Below are positions 1 to 11,815 of a stretch of DNA of 64,000 nucleotides, piece after piece (position 1 is the stretch's first letter; each line of letters begins with the position of its first letter). Both the position numbers and the translations under genes were made by a program. The stretch is from Tamarix chinensis. Lineage: Eukaryota; Streptophyta; Magnoliopsida; Caryophyllales; Tamaricaceae. Below the pieces are notes generated by a model, which made no database searches, was not told where the DNA came from, and saw only the letters and a list, made by a program, of their open reading frames with translations. The stretch lies in assembly GCA_030549775.1 (NCBI GenBank), contig CM060178.1, forward strand, positions 72,502,152-72,566,151, read 5' to 3'.

Positions 1-310
1 AATAATAACTTCTATTCGATTTAGTGTTGCACTTGGAAAATTGATAGTTCATAGTCTGATTGTGTTCAACTATTGTTATTATTTATTTGGCCCCATTAGT
101 TTTTTTTGGCCAAATATTATTGTTATGTTCACTGTTGTATTATTTTGTTTTTGGTTATGTTTTGAGAGGATACAAAATTTCAGGGGCCTTACGAAGTTCT
201 TGCTTCTTCCATAGTTTTACATAACTATTTTTTTAGATTTGTTGTTGTGCTTGAGTTAATTTTGTTACTAAGTTGATACGGCTCCAATAGTTCCAAAAAT
301 TGTTTCCAAT

Positions 311-417
311 ATGTCTAAGGTGGAACCACTTGCCGACACTAATTATCATCAATGGTCACAAAGGTTCATGAATTTATTTGTTGCTCTTGATGTTGTGTAT
401 ATTCTGATGATTGTTTA
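311..417 (+). pseudogene. Copia-A gag, N-terminal piece
   Basis: The reading frame opens at ATG 311 with MSKVEPL followed by an NYHQWSQRF-like segment, the usual start of a copia gag that binds the retrotransposon RNA. Copia-B has the matching start MSKVEPF at 44656. The frame is cut at 417 by LTR-1 and resumes, degenerate, at 3334. Only about 36 codons are present here. Confidence 0.75.
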
Positions 418-3333
418 TATAACACCTCAAAATTTTAAAATTTTCATTTTAATTTATTAATATTTTAATCTAACCTATTTTCAAATATTTTATTTTTATT
501 TATTAATTATCTTATTTTAATCTAACCTCAAACCTAAAAATGTATAGGTAAAATTTTTATAATTACAAATAAAAAAAATCAACCCTAAAAACCTAAACCT
601 AAATCCCATACCCAAAATTTTATTTTATTTTTCTTTTCCTTTCTTCCTTCTTTTTCTTTCATTTCTTTCCCTTTTTTTTTCCTTCCTTCCTATTCACTTT
701 TTTTTCCTACCCAGGCTGTGCCACCCTCGGCCCAACTCTCTCCCTCTTTTCTTTCTCTTTCTTCCTTTATCTTCCCCAAGCGCACCTAGGCCTGCTCCCC
801 TTCTCTCTTTTGTCTTTCTTCTTTTCTCTTTTCTTTTCTTTCTTTTCTCTTTTTTCTTCCTTCCTAGCACGTTGTCATCTTCGCATCTCCCCCTTTCTTA
901 TTTTGCACCAAACAAACCCCCAGTCGTCCGCACGTCCCCCTCTCCTTTCCTCTCTTGGCCATGCACACTGGCTGAGCCACCCTGCCTTTCACATGCACCT
1001 ACCTCCTGTCCCTGCATCTTATCCCTACATTTGCGCCCTATACCAGCTTTACAACCCTATCCTTCCTCCCCTACAACCATGCACGCCGAGCTGCAGCTCC
1101 TCCCTCCCTTGTCGTCTTCCCTTCTCCCTCAACCTCCCTAACAATATATACCCCCCAGACCACTCCTCTCTCCTTTCTGCCACCATCTAGTTTGTAGGCT
1201 AAGCCTTCCCTATTTTCCTTCCTCCTCCATCTCTACCAATCCTTCAGCATCGTTTTCGCCCTGTTGTCATTGTCCAACTAACCTTCTTTCCACCTTCCCT
1301 CCTTGCACTCACCACGCCAATGCCCTGTCATGCCACCTTTCTCCCCTTCCCTTCTCTTGTGTTTGGAGCTGTAGCTGGCTGCACCACCACCACCACTGCC
1401 AGCCCTCTTCTCTCCTTCCTTTTCACCACCATACTTGAGCTACCCTAAATAGGAACCCCAACCAATGTAACCACCACAACAAGCATCCTCTTCTTTCCAC
1501 CTCCTTCTTTCTCCCTCTCAGCCGATCTGCTTCCTACACCACTGTCAGCTACCAACTCCACCATCACTAACCGCCACCAAATCTAGTTGGCCCTAGTGCC
1601 ACCACCACCTATACCCTAGCTACCAACCCTCATCCAATTATCCAAAACAACCATTGTCGTTGCCACCTTGCACAATTTTGGGAGGTCCGAGGTGTAAACC
1701 CATGGATAAGCTATTATCACATGTATAAGATGGGAGAGTTAGACCACAACCGTGGGACATGATGTTAACCTTAACATTTTGGGAATGTACACTAGATTTG
1801 GTATCCATATGAGGTATAAGGAAGTAGCTCTAGCTAAAATGAGAAATTAGGGTTTTGGAAGATGCCTGAATAGGTAGGCTATTATCATATAGGTAAGATG
1901 TGGGAGTTAGGCCACAATTGTTGATTTAATGGTTAATAATAGAATTCTATGCATGCATGTGGAATTTGTGGACTAAAAAAGCCCTAAAGAAAGAACTATG
2001 CTAAGCATGAGAAATTAGGATTTTGGAGGAGGCCTGAATAGTAACCCTAGAGGCAAGTAATTATCGCATGTGTAATGTGGGTAATAAACAATGACTCTTG
2101 AATATGTGGTTCTTAATAACATGTTGATATTTTTTTGGGAAAATTAGGGAATAAAGGGGAACTAGAGGAGAAGATATGCTAGGGTTGTGAGATTAGGGTT
2201 TCTAAGGGGACATGGGTTTGCTTTGGGGTATGAGTTGGGATAGTGCCTTGCATGAGTGTGTGTACATGACTATGTGATGATCTTGAAATAAATAAAGTAA
2301 GAATAATACATTAATCACTTAAAGGAGAAGATCACCTAAGTGAAGCCAGTTGTATCTACCAATCCACCGGCGAGAATAGTAGTCAAGAGCATCTTACCCT
2401 GGAGTTATACCCTCTACCAATCCACCGGTTGAGAATAGTGCAGTCCCAAAATTAAGTAAATTAAACTATTGGATGATAATAACTTTTGGTCAGACACTAA
2501 TTACTTAAAATATAACACCACGTGGTTTAGAACCGATTGTACCTTAATTACCGATCTAATAGTAAGAATAGTGGCTAGGAGCATTATTCCCTTGAGTTAT
2601 ACTCTGATTACAAATCCACTGACAATAATAGTATCTAGGAGAACCTTACCCTGGAGTTGTACTTGATTATTGTTCCACTGGTTGAGAATAGTAGGGTTCT
2701 TAAACCCAACGTGAATAAAATCATTAATAGTTATCATTGCACTATTACTTTATGGTTTGGAGAATATTTAATAAGTTGATAAGATTAACTTATGTGCATG
2801 CCATCTCTTATTTTTCTGTTATGAATTTATGTGACCTTCTTGATTTTATTATTACCTTAGTCACTACAAAGCGTATTGATCATCCTTATTATGGGTGCTG
2901 GTCATTCCCATGAGTAGAGACCCTTTTGAGTCTGTGTAGGTAAATGAGGACTCACTAGATTACTTCATTGCTTATGATGCACTAATCGGGGGAGATTGAT
3001 ATTGTCTTATGCCAAGGTTGGGGGTTGAAAAGTTGTATTATCTGGTTGTTGTTTTATACCGATTTTCCTCCTTTGTCATTTTCATCTGAACATTTATTTA
3101 TGCATTTCATTTATGCTTTTGAAATGAAAATCTAAACTCTTACTTGTGTTATGGAATATCCTTGCGATATATTTATCATGGCTCACATTTTCTTTTACTT
3201 TTTTACTTGTAATTAGTAAAAAGATGGTCCTTGACCAGACTTATATCAAATACGGTAGTAACACCCATTCATGTTTAAATAGCATTTTTTGCTTTAATGA
3301 AATCTTTTAGTAGTAAATTTTAGGGGTATTATA
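418..3333 (+). mobile_element. LTR-1: long Ty3/gypsy-type solo LTR (2.9 kb) inserted in Copia-A gag
   Basis: It begins TATAACACCTCAAAATTTT and ends in AAATTTTAGGGGTATTATA, decayed versions (C to T changes) of the TGTAACACCCC...GGGGTGTTACA ends of LTR-2 and LTR-3. Inside are a pyrimidine-rich block (about 610-1690), CCACCGG/AGAATAGT repeats (2350-2700), and a segment near 2875-2960 (GGGTGCTGGTCATTCCCA) matching LTR-3 near 62340. Copia-A sequence continues on both sides when compared with Copia-B. I do not see a convincing target duplication (GTTTA before, ATTTT after). There is no internal retrotransposon domain, so it is read as a solo LTR; the Tekay/Del assignment rests on the terminal motif and great length only. 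Confidence 0.75.
2350..2700 (+). repeat. LTR-1 CCACCGG-type direct repeats
   Basis: Several copies, spaced roughly 60-90 bp, of a core reading AATCCACCGG(TT)GAGAATAGT followed by an AGCAT-CTTACCCTGGAGTTATAC-like segment. Equivalent repeats occur at the same relative position in LTR-2, LTR-3 and (reverse) LTR-4, which helps to group these LTRs in one family. Confidence 0.7.
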
Positions 3334-4140
3334 ATTTTCTTGTCAAAGATGTTGTTTCAGCCACTCCCACTACTAATCCAATTACTCTTGCAACAAAGAA
3401 ATCAGATAAGGTAGATAAGGAGAAGTATGATAAGGATAACAAGGCATTATGAGACCACTTGTTGCCTCATATGACAAACAAGTTATTTGATACATGCTTT
3501 GATGTGGGTTTTACTAATGAGATTTGGGATTCTCTAAAGTAGTGCTATGGATCTAATAATGTTGGTATGAAGATATAAGTGGTTGGAAACTTATTGACAT
3601 TTCAAATGGTTGATAACAATCCCATGATGGAGCAAGTACATGAGTTTGAAAACTTAATTGTTGATGTGGTAGTTGAGGGGATGAAGATCTGTGTGATATT
3701 CCAAGCTAATATTTTGTTAGAGAAGTTTCTAACTTTATGGAATGAATACATGTGCCACTTGAAGCATAAGAAATATACTTGATTTTACCAAATTTGACAA
3801 GCCAGGTGAGAATTGAAGAGGCCAACTTGTTGAATGATAAGTGTATATCATATGTTTCTAATTATATTGATGCTAACTTGGTTGTGTATAGTGGTGAAAA
3901 AGATAGGCTTAAGGGAAAAGGAAAAGATAACCTAGAGGAAAGGAAAATAAAAGAATCAATCTAATTTCAAAACAAAGGACAAGATTCAGATGAAGAAAGT
4001 GACCAACTATGTCTATGAAAAGATAGGTCATAAGGTTTACTAGTGCCACAAGAGGCAAGATTAGGGAAGTTAGACTAATAAGCCTCCTACTCCTCCAAAT
4101 CCTCAGGTCAATGTTGTTGAGAATGAAGATGTGTGATTGA
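3334..4140 (+). pseudogene. Copia-A gag, remaining part
   Basis: After LTR-1 the gag resumes: an MVGNLLTFQMVDNNPMMEQ-like segment (about 3579), typical of the copia UBN2-type gag domain, then a lysine-rich stretch (3890-3960). The zinc knuckle expected near 4000-4050 has lost its cysteines (reads VTNYVYEKIGHKVY, stop, CHKR) whereas Copia-B keeps the CX2CX4HX4C pattern. There are in-frame stops near 3540, 3780 and 3960. It would have packaged the retrotransposon RNA. Confidence 0.7.
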
Positions 4141-5228
4141 TACTATTGTCAAAGTCATCAACATGGTGAATAATAGGGCATATTGGATTATGGACACATG
4201 CGGTTCAAAGCATTTGTGTGCTAGCAGAGAGATGTTTAGCCAATTCGAGGGTGCTGATCAAGGTGAGCTTCTCTGCATGGGAAATTAAGCCACAAATAGA
4301 TTTCTTGGAAAGGGAAAAATTCATCTAGGAAAAAAAGTTATCCTTGAATGATGTTTACTTTGTACATTTCTTGGATAGAAAATTGATTTCTAGTAGCTTA
4401 TTAAAACTTGTGTTCAATGTTCATAAGAAAGTAATAACCAGAAATAGGATATTTGTGGATAATGGGTATTTAGATCTTGGTTTGTTTATACTAAACACTA
4501 TTTTTTTATTTGAATGAAATAATTTTTGTTAGTTTTACTTATTTGTGTTATTTTATTAATATTTAGCATGGAAGGCTAGGGCATGTAAACATAACTTCAT
4601 TGAAAAAATTTAAACGTTGGAAATTAATTAATGTGATGGATACCAATAATTATGAGAAGTTTCATATTTATGTGAAAGATAAGTTTACTAGAAATCTTTT
4701 AATCATATCACTAACAGAACAAATGAGTTACTTAAATTGGTCCATATGGAATTAGAAGATTTTAACACTATAAGTAGAGGTGGTAAATCGTATTATGTGA
4801 CTTTTAATGATGATTATTCCATATATACCAAAATTTAGCTCCTTAGTTATAAATATGATACTGGACAGATGTTATTAAAATATAAAGTAGAAGTTGAGAA
4901 TTAATTAAACCGTAAGATAAAGAGGCTTAGGTTTAACAAGGGTGGTGAATAAGGAACTAGGTTCCTTTTTTTATTTTTATTTTTGTGATAGTCATGATAT
5001 TATATATGAGAACAGTGCCTCTTACACCTCACAAAAAAATGACGTAGCTAAACAAAAAATAGGACTATAAAATAAATGATGATTATTATGCTTATGAGTT
5101 CTAGTATGTTTGACCATATTTTGGGGAAAGCTTTTTTTTTTTACATGTCACATTTTGAACCTTATCCATCATAAAAAAAAAATTAAAAAAAACTTGATAA
5201 AACACCTTATTATCTATGGAAAGGCTTT
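4141..5228 (+). pseudogene. Copia-A protease and integrase remnants
   Basis: At 4183-4225 the frame reads WIMDTCGSKHLCAS: the aspartic protease active site, with the usual DTG changed to DTC. Copia-B has DTG at the same place, so this is a loss in Copia-A. Further on are a GAG-pre-integrase HARLGHVN-like segment (about 4568-4600) and integrase fragments (YYVTFNDDYS near 4795, FNKGGE near 4930) with frequent stops, a poly-T interruption near 4965 and a poly-A rich scar near 5175. No usable enzyme is left. Confidence 0.65.
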
Positions 5229-6400
5229 GTGTGGGGGTGTATAGCTAAGGTTGGCTTACCTTATCTTAGAAGGACTAATGTCGAAACAAAAACGTTTGCT
5301 TGTGCATTGATTGGTTATGCTCAAAATAATGCTACTTATAGATTCTTATGCTTGAGTGATAATTCAATTTTTAATTCTTGGAATGTAGAGTTATTTGAAA
5401 ACATATTTTCCATGAGAAAGAATGCATATGATATAGCTATTTCTTGTAATGTTTCTCCTGTGCCTTCTATTGTTCATGTGAATGATGATGTTGTTATTGA
5501 ACCTAGGAGAAGTAAAAGGCGTAGGATAGAAACTAGTTATGGACCTAATTTTATATCTACTTTTCTTATTGAGAATGATGAAAGAGATAGGATTAGTGAG
5601 AACTTAGTGTATGCCTTTTTCATTGAAGGAGATTCTAAATTAAATAATGAAGTAGTACCTTCTATTGATGCTAGTTTCTAGAAAGAAGTAATTAAAAATG
5701 AGTTAAATTCTATAATTTATAATCACACATGGGATTTATTTGATATTCCTAGAAGGAGTAAACCATTTAGATTTAAATGGGTCTTTAGAAAGAAATTAAG
5801 AATTGATGGCACCATTGATAAGTTTAAGGCTTGTTTGGTAGCTATAGGTTATAAACAAAAGAAATATCTTAACCTTTTTTTTTATACTTATTTTCCTAGA
5901 ACTAAGATTATCACAATTATTGTTTTTTAGTATCCTTAACTGCTATCCGTGTACTTGTATTTCATTAAATGGATGCTAAAACTACATTTTTGAATGACAA
6001 CCTTAAAGAAAAAAATGTATATGGTGCAACTCGAGGGCTATGTGGTTGAAAGTCCAAAGAAACAAGTGTGCAAATTGATAAAGTCATTGTAACACCTTAA
6101 ACAAGATCCTAAACAATGGTATTAAAACATTTACCAAACTTAAGTGAGAGATGGTTATGTGGTAAATGGATTAAATTCTTATGTTTACTCTAAGATGTTT
6201 GGACATGATTGTGTGATTATATGTTTGTATATTGATGACATATTGATTTTTGGTACTAATGTGACTGTGGTCAATAAGACTAATTGATTTTTATCTTTTC
6301 ACTTTAATATGAAATATCTAAGGGTATCTGATGTAATTCTTAGTAATAAAATGAGAAAAGTGAGAATGAATTTTCCTTGAGTCAGTCACACTACATTGAT
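5229..6400 (+). pseudogene. Copia-A integrase C-terminus and reverse transcriptase
   Basis: The longest open part (5229-5681, 150 codons) is the copia integrase tail and linker, with VWGC(I) at the start, the IGYAQNNATYRF region and the basic RRSKRRRIET stretch that precedes RT. From 5682 the RT follows: NHTWDLFDIP, the FKWVFRKK segment, KACLVAIGY, and the catalytic LYIDDILIF at about 6223-6250. At least eight stops or frame changes interrupt it. Copia-B lacks the 5710-6190 part of this domain. Confidence 0.75.
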
Positions 6401-7170
6401 AAGATATTGATAAAGTTTAATTATCATGATGAACTACTTGTGAGAACTTTCTATAATCCTAGCATTCATTTAAAAAAGAATCAAGGTTCTAGTATTTCTC
6501 AAGAATAATATGCTAAAATTATAGGTAGTGTAATGTATCTCATGAATTATACTAGATCTAACATAACATATGCTGTGAGTCAACTAAGTAGGGATACTCA
6601 TAAGCCATATAGAAATCATTAGATTGTACTTCATTATTTACTTAGATTTAAGGTTACTACTGATTGATGTTTGTATTTTTGTAATTTTTTCCTATTTTAG
6701 AAGAATTAATGAATGCTAATTGGATTTTTAATAACAATAAGGTCGGTTTCACCATTTGATGTGTTTTCACACTAGAAGCAGGAGGTATGTCATGGATGTT
6801 TGCTAAGAAGACTTGTATTGTTCAATCTATGATAGAGTCTAAGTTTATATCCCTTGAGGTAGATGGTCGTGAGGCGTAATGCTTAAGGAACTTGTTAGCC
6901 GATGTGACACAATGGAGGAAACCAAATGTGTAAAAAAATTTTTTTCTGCATTGTGATTCACAGGTATCCATTTGTGTTGTAAATATTAGTGTATATAATG
7001 GTAAGAGGAGAGAAACTTGTATGAGATACAATTATGTAAGAAAACTATTGAGGAATAATGTGATTTCCTTAAATTTTTTCATATTAGAGATAAATTTAGC
7101 TTATTCTCTTATGAAGGGTCTAATAAGGAGACCTATACTCAAATCATTGAAGGGGATAGGGATTAAACCT
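6401..7170 (+). pseudogene. Copia-A RNase H and polyprotein end
   Basis: The copia RNase H runs through MNYTRSNITYAVSQLS (about 6540-6590), the QSMIESKFISLE segment with the conserved ESKF (about 6825), HCDSQVSICVVN (about 6950), and the YNGKRRE...YNYVRKLLRNNVI tail, ending near 7170 with the LMKGL motif. It is the normal copia C-terminus that degrades the RNA strand. Stops interrupt it at several places. Confidence 0.7.
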
Positions 7171-7772
7171 TTTATTTGAGAAAAATATGGTGGATACAAT
7201 ACATGGTCAAATGAAGCCAAATGATTACTCTATTGCACTACATTTCCATCCCTATGGCATATGGTAGTGCTTTGTTAGGCAGAGCTTAGTCTCTTAATGA
7301 GTTCATAACTCTATTTTTAGGTGGTCCTAGTGAGACAGACTTGATGAACTCATTGCTAGACATAACTAAGGCCGAGCATTTTTATGATCTTAATGAATCC
7401 ATAGCCTTCTATGATAGTACTTGTAAAACACACTTGATGGATTTATCTAAATTAGTGTTAATGTGGAGCCACCTTCAATGAAAGACTAAGGCTATCTTTT
7501 TAGAGCACTCATGAGTACCCAATGTGTTTGCATAATCATTAAATGCGCTTCTTTATTATCACAAAAATTACAGAATTCTAGGTTAGACATGTGTTATAGG
7601 GGTTTCAATCGAAGTCAATATTATTCGAACCTCATTCACTCCCTTGACACAATTGTGGCCTAACATTACTGTGTATCAATTCAATCCTTATGATATTCAT
7701 ACTTAAGTGTTACTCCTTCTTTGCCCAGATTTTATTTTTGTGATTATTTTTATTTTGCCTTTGGTAGGGGAT

Positions 7773-8530
7773 TATTAGACAATGGTAAAGCTTTTTTTTT
7801 TTATTGGGAGTTTTTCCTTATTCTACATTAGTGGGAAGGAAGAACTTTTCTCAACATTTATACCCCCTACTCACCTTAGTGTTTGAGTTAATTGATATAG
7901 GTTGTTTTGTGGTGGCGAAGGGATGGACCTAATAACCACACACGCAAGCACTTGTCGTCGCCAACATCGTTTGTCAGGCCAATCCAGACTTATGTGTGCA
8001 TGTGTTATGTTTCCAGCAGGCTCAAGACAAATATTCTTTTTACTAAAATTTTATTTGTTTTATTTTTCTCTCTTCACTTCTACTCAGTTTTACTATTCCT
8101 ATTTTTTTTCACACTTTGAACATCTCAACGTTGCACAAGTGTGCTGTGGGAGGATTGATTCTTTTGTGATCGGTTGTTATTTTGTCTAGTTTTCATTTTT
8201 ACAATCAAATTTCGTTTAGCATTCTAGAAGATCAAAAACCCGAGCACTCTTTTCATTTTTTCTACCTCCATTTTTGACACTTACTAGGCAAAGTTATGCA
8301 TCATCATACTCTTTAATCTTGAGTGTCCGAGATCGAAAGTTTGTTGGGTCAACTTTGGAGGCGAACCGACGAACCAAATTACACCGGATATTGAGCCGTA
8401 ATTTGCTTTAAGGTAACAAGTGTGTTCCCGGCACGACATCAGTTTTGATAAGTATTTTCACAACTTCATTTAGTTTGTTTAATCTGGTTATTTAGATCGA
8501 TTGCTACGGATATTGCTCTTAGAATCTGAA
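7773..8530 (+). repeat. Copia-A 3' LTR (decayed)
   Basis: A TAGGGGA polypurine tract (7765-7771) is followed by TATTAGACAATGG, matching the start of the Copia-B LTRs. Further matches to Copia-B include TTTATACCCC (about 7857), CAACTTTGGAGGCGAAC (about 8350) and the TTTGCTTTAAGG segment (about 8402). The end is placed near 8530 by alignment with 44270-44288 and is uncertain by tens of bases. Confidence 0.6.
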
Positions 8531-8748
8531 GCAAATTATTGTGTAACAATAAATTTAGCCAAATAAACGAGAGGGAGGCTCGCCGAAAAATCAAAAAGAA
8601 AAGACACAGATGAACCAAAACCGGAAAACAGGAAGGGAAATTTTGAAATTGAATGGCAAATAGAAGAAAAGAATTGGTGGAGCCTGACGTTTTGATCATC
8701 CACTTTGCCTTTTCAAAGTAAAATAGAATATCTCCTCATAAAAATCAT

Positions 8749-8998
8749 TTTTTTTTAATAAGTAAATACTGTTTTTATTAAATCATGTTGCATATGAACT
8801 CTCAGTGAAGGAAAAAAGAGTGAAAGAGAAGTTTTCACTTCATTTCAAAACGCTAGAATTGAGATGGACAAAGGGATCCAACTAGACTGCCGGCGTCTAA
8901 ACTTTTTTTGATAACTGCGAGAATCGAATCGCTGCTGCCGAGCTCCATTTGGTTCATTGCATCAATTCTCCCCTCCAACTGAGCTACCTATGCTTCTT
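8749..8998 (-). mobile_element. Probable tRNA-derived SINE
   Basis: On the minus strand the right end reads GCATAGGTAGCTCAGTTGG, a good pol III A box, followed after about 44 bases by GATTCGATTCTCGC, a B box. The body continues to an A-rich end, TTTAATAAAAACAG...TACTTATT then nine A's (about 8749-8785). This head-body-tail order over about 250 bp is that of a plant SINE rather than a tRNA gene, since acceptor and T stems do not pair well. Its tail resembles the LINE tail at 10905. No clear target duplication was found. Confidence 0.5.
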
Positions 8999-9027
8999 AT
9001 TAACTGACTAAATTTTCCGATATATAC

Positions 9028-9028
<1 letters not shown>

Positions 9029-9073
<45 letters not shown>
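9029..9073. repeat. (AAT)n microsatellite
   Basis: Fifteen or so uninterrupted AAT/ATA triplets. The tyrosine run in the overlapping minus-strand frame is a product of this repeat. Confidence 0.95.
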
Positions 9074-10904
9074 TGGAGCCTCAAGGCACAGGCCTAGTTC
9101 CGTTATAGCCAGGGATGACCTTACATTAAAGATCAAAGACAATAAATTATTATAAAAAACGCGAATATTTAATATAACTAGTGATAATAGTATGTATCCC
9201 AATACTACATCCTAATAAATGAAATGTACGCGGGAATAAAAGACGAATGTTATGAAGCGGGAAAAAAAAACACAGGCAAAATTGATATCGTGTCTCAAGG
9301 TTCTACAAAGCCTTCCTGCATATATTTTTTTTATCTTTTTATTTTTTATTTATTAAAGTGCCATATGAATGGCGATTATATCATTATAAGATAATTATGA
9401 TTGCTTTTCAAGTACCTTGTGATTCAACACTTATGATGGTGATGGTGATAATAATATATAGAGTTAGTTGATTGGATTGATAGATACCGTGTTGTTACAT
9501 ACATGGAATGGTGATTACAGTAGTATGCATTAATTGATGACTATGTACGTCATGTTCCTATTGATTCAAATCATTGTACACGACGATTGCAACAACGTAT
9601 AGCTGATTGTAGCGGTTATATAATATGATTCATGATCAATTAGCATATAGCTGTTGCTTACAATTAAAAAGTACACATCGATCATTGATGATTAAAATAT
9701 TTTATATTTTTAATTAACAGGGCAGAAAAATTTCACTCCTTTCTCTTTTATATTTTTGATATTGAGTATTTAATAATGATATAAATAATTTTAATTAAAT
9801 ATCTATCTTATATTAAATTAAGATCTAAAATAAATAGTCGTCCAAATTTTTTTTAAAACTTTAAATAGACTATATAATATATGTTAGATTTAGGAGTAGT
9901 TTTTTCTACCTTTACTCTCGTACCAAACAAACAGTTAATAACTAAAAGTCTCAACTGATGAATAACCGAGTGATTCTTGATGGTGAGGGAAGAACCAGTA
10001 GCGTAGAACATGTATGCGTGCATTGACAGGTTTGCCTTATAGTTTGCTACAACGGCACCCACACGGCACACGTTCAGGAAGTAATAGAATTTATAGTGAA
10101 TTTTAAGAATTCGAGGAAATACAAACGAACTTGGCCGAAGCTTACCAAGGATGTCTACAATGTTGTCTTTTGCTCGAAACCTCGTTATTCGTCTACTGCT
10201 CATTATAGCGCTTCGTCGTTCTTCTCCAATCATTCATCCTTTTTTTTTTTTTCTCGCAACGAATTCTCCGCTTCATATACAGTACGGTTGCCTGATAGTG
10301 GTAGCCGGACGTACGAAGGCTACAAACAGCTGGTTGTGGGGATGAATTAGGGAGACGAGAAGAACGTGACCCTATCGTACAGGGCCGCCCTGGCGCTCGT
10401 CCTTTTAGTTGAGGACTATCGATCCTGCGGGGCACAACACGCAGAGAATTGATAACGTTCATAATTTGTTCAGATTTGCGATCCTACGTACTACAATGTT
10501 CAGAATCATTCTCGTAGAAAATTAATGGTCCGACGTGTTTTACACCAAACGGGATGTTTAAATAGTATTAGGTCACAATTTCTATATTATAGGTCACTCG
10601 ATCCAATTTCGTCACTTATAATATTATCTCTCCTTCCTTTATCTACCAAGAAAAAAAAAAACTCTAATCAAGGTTAATTAAAATATTAATATACGACTAC
10701 ATGTGAAAAATAAGACTTTTCCGCAGAGATATCACATCCCAGACTTCGATCACTGCTAGCCCCGGACAATCATATTAAATAAGGAAAAAAAAAACTACCA
10801 AATACGTTGAAGCAAAATTATAATATTTCATGCTTTCGACCGTAAGCAACGAGGAATAGTAAAATCTACAGCATCTATTCCTTCATCTTCTCCTTTTTTT
10901 TTTG
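9074..10904. other. Unassigned sequence between SINE and LINE
   Basis: Mostly AT-rich with no recognisable element ends. The stretch 9960-10540 is less AT-rich than its surroundings and carries short open frames on both strands: 10151-10345 (+, starting MSTMLSFARNLVIRLLLIIA, hydrophobic and arginine-bearing at its N-terminus like an organelle presequence) and 9853-10233 and 10193-10462 (-). I recognise none of them. They could be the remains of a host gene's first exon or chance frames. Confidence 0.5.
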
Positions 10905-11225
10905 TTGATAAGTAGATAATTTTATTAATTGGCTTTTAAGGGTATGAAAGGATTGTTACAACCACTTCCCCTACATTCTAGAAAGAGTTGTTAATCCTTT
11001 GTCTAGGCAAACCTATGAGAAATTACAACTTATTGCATACCGAGATACACCCTAAATTCTTCCAGCTCTGATGAAAAGAGTATGCTATATTCTACTACAA
11101 GATAGCCTTACTGTAGAAACTCCCACATATATACCCTTCTATACGTTGGTCAAGAAAAGGAGAACGAAATCCAGCTATAACATAATACCCCCACCCTAGA
11201 ATAAAGGAACCTTTGGGGTCAGTCC
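10905..11225 (-). mobile_element. LINE-like 3' end with poly(A), minus strand
   Basis: Read on the minus strand the segment ends in CCAATTAATAAAATTATC, TACTTATC and then a run of A's (about 10898-10935): the kind of 3' tail found on plant L1-type LINEs. The body has no clear coding sequence. Directly to its right lies a piece of LINE ORF2 in the opposite orientation, the pattern left by 5' inversion during LINE insertion. Confidence 0.45.
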
Positions 11226-11815
11226 AGAACCACATTATTATGCTGAAGGAGAGGATACAGGGGCTAGACGTGAATGCACAGCTGACCAACTTAGTCCCAA
11301 CAGAAATTCAAGAGAGAAGAAGAATGCAGGGAGAGTTGTGGACATGGCATCGAAGACTAGAGTCCGTGTGACCGCAAAGGGCTGTGATCAAATGGCTACG
11401 GGATGGGGGACAAAAAATGTCAAATATTTTCATTTCTGCACGTCGGAACAAAAAAGGAAGAATGAACACTCACGGGTTGAAATCGACGAGGTCATGTATG
11501 CTCAATGCAAGCAAATCAAAGACATGATTTTTGAGTTCTTCAAGAACCAATACGCACGAGGAAGAATCTGGAATTTAGAAGAATTTTCCATAATTGTACA
11601 ATTTCATTGACCAACCCCTTCACAGAGAATGAAATATTCACAGCAATGCAGTCTTGTGATGGTTCTCAAGACCTCACAAGACGGTTTTAATTTCGCCTTT
11701 GATAAGAAAGCATGCATGGGAGCTCATTAAGGGTGATATTATGAAAATGATGAATCATTTCTAGTTAATATGAGTTCTCATCCCACATAAAAACTCCACA
11801 TTCATTACCATGTGT
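11226..11815 (+). pseudogene. L1-type LINE ORF2 fragment (endonuclease-RT linker and start of RT)
   Basis: The + strand frames read LKERIQGLDVN, ERRRMQGELW, HRRLESVW, VIKWLRDGGQKMSNIF and RRNKKGRMN, the linker between endonuclease and RT in plant L1 elements (consensus style: WLKEGDRNTKFFH). After a frameshift come ENEIFTAMQSCDGSQ and AWELIKGDIMKMMNHF, the usual lead-in to RT, then a SLIPHKNS-like scrap near 11775. The catalytic YADD region is absent. At least four frame breaks occur. Together with 10905-11225 it forms a truncated, probably inverted LINE copy. Confidence 0.75.

Larger units (their letters stand above)
1..8530 (+). mobile_element. Copia-A: degenerate Ty1/copia retrotransposon, 5' LTR outside window
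   Basis: Remnants of a copia polyprotein occur in the copia order gag, protease, integrase, RT, RNase H, followed by a 3' LTR. It is closely related to Copia-B (43567-62988) and the two can be aligned by eye from the leader to the 3' LTR; position 1 corresponds to about 44318 in Copia-B, so the window starts just inside the leader and the 5' LTR is cut off. Every coding block has stops and frameshifts. The gag is split by LTR-1. The 7170-7772 stretch between RNase H and the LTR is non-coding but conserved with Copia-B. It is old and non-autonomous. Confidence 0.88.

Noticed and set aside
418..3333. LTR-1 with a perfect target duplication like LTR-2 and LTR-3
   Set aside because: The flanks GTTTA and ATTTT do not match; age or a wrong boundary may be the cause, so no duplication is claimed.
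8915..8998. Functional tRNA gene on the minus strand
   Set aside because: A and B boxes are present but acceptor and T stems do not pair, and a body plus A-rich tail follow, so a SINE is more likely.
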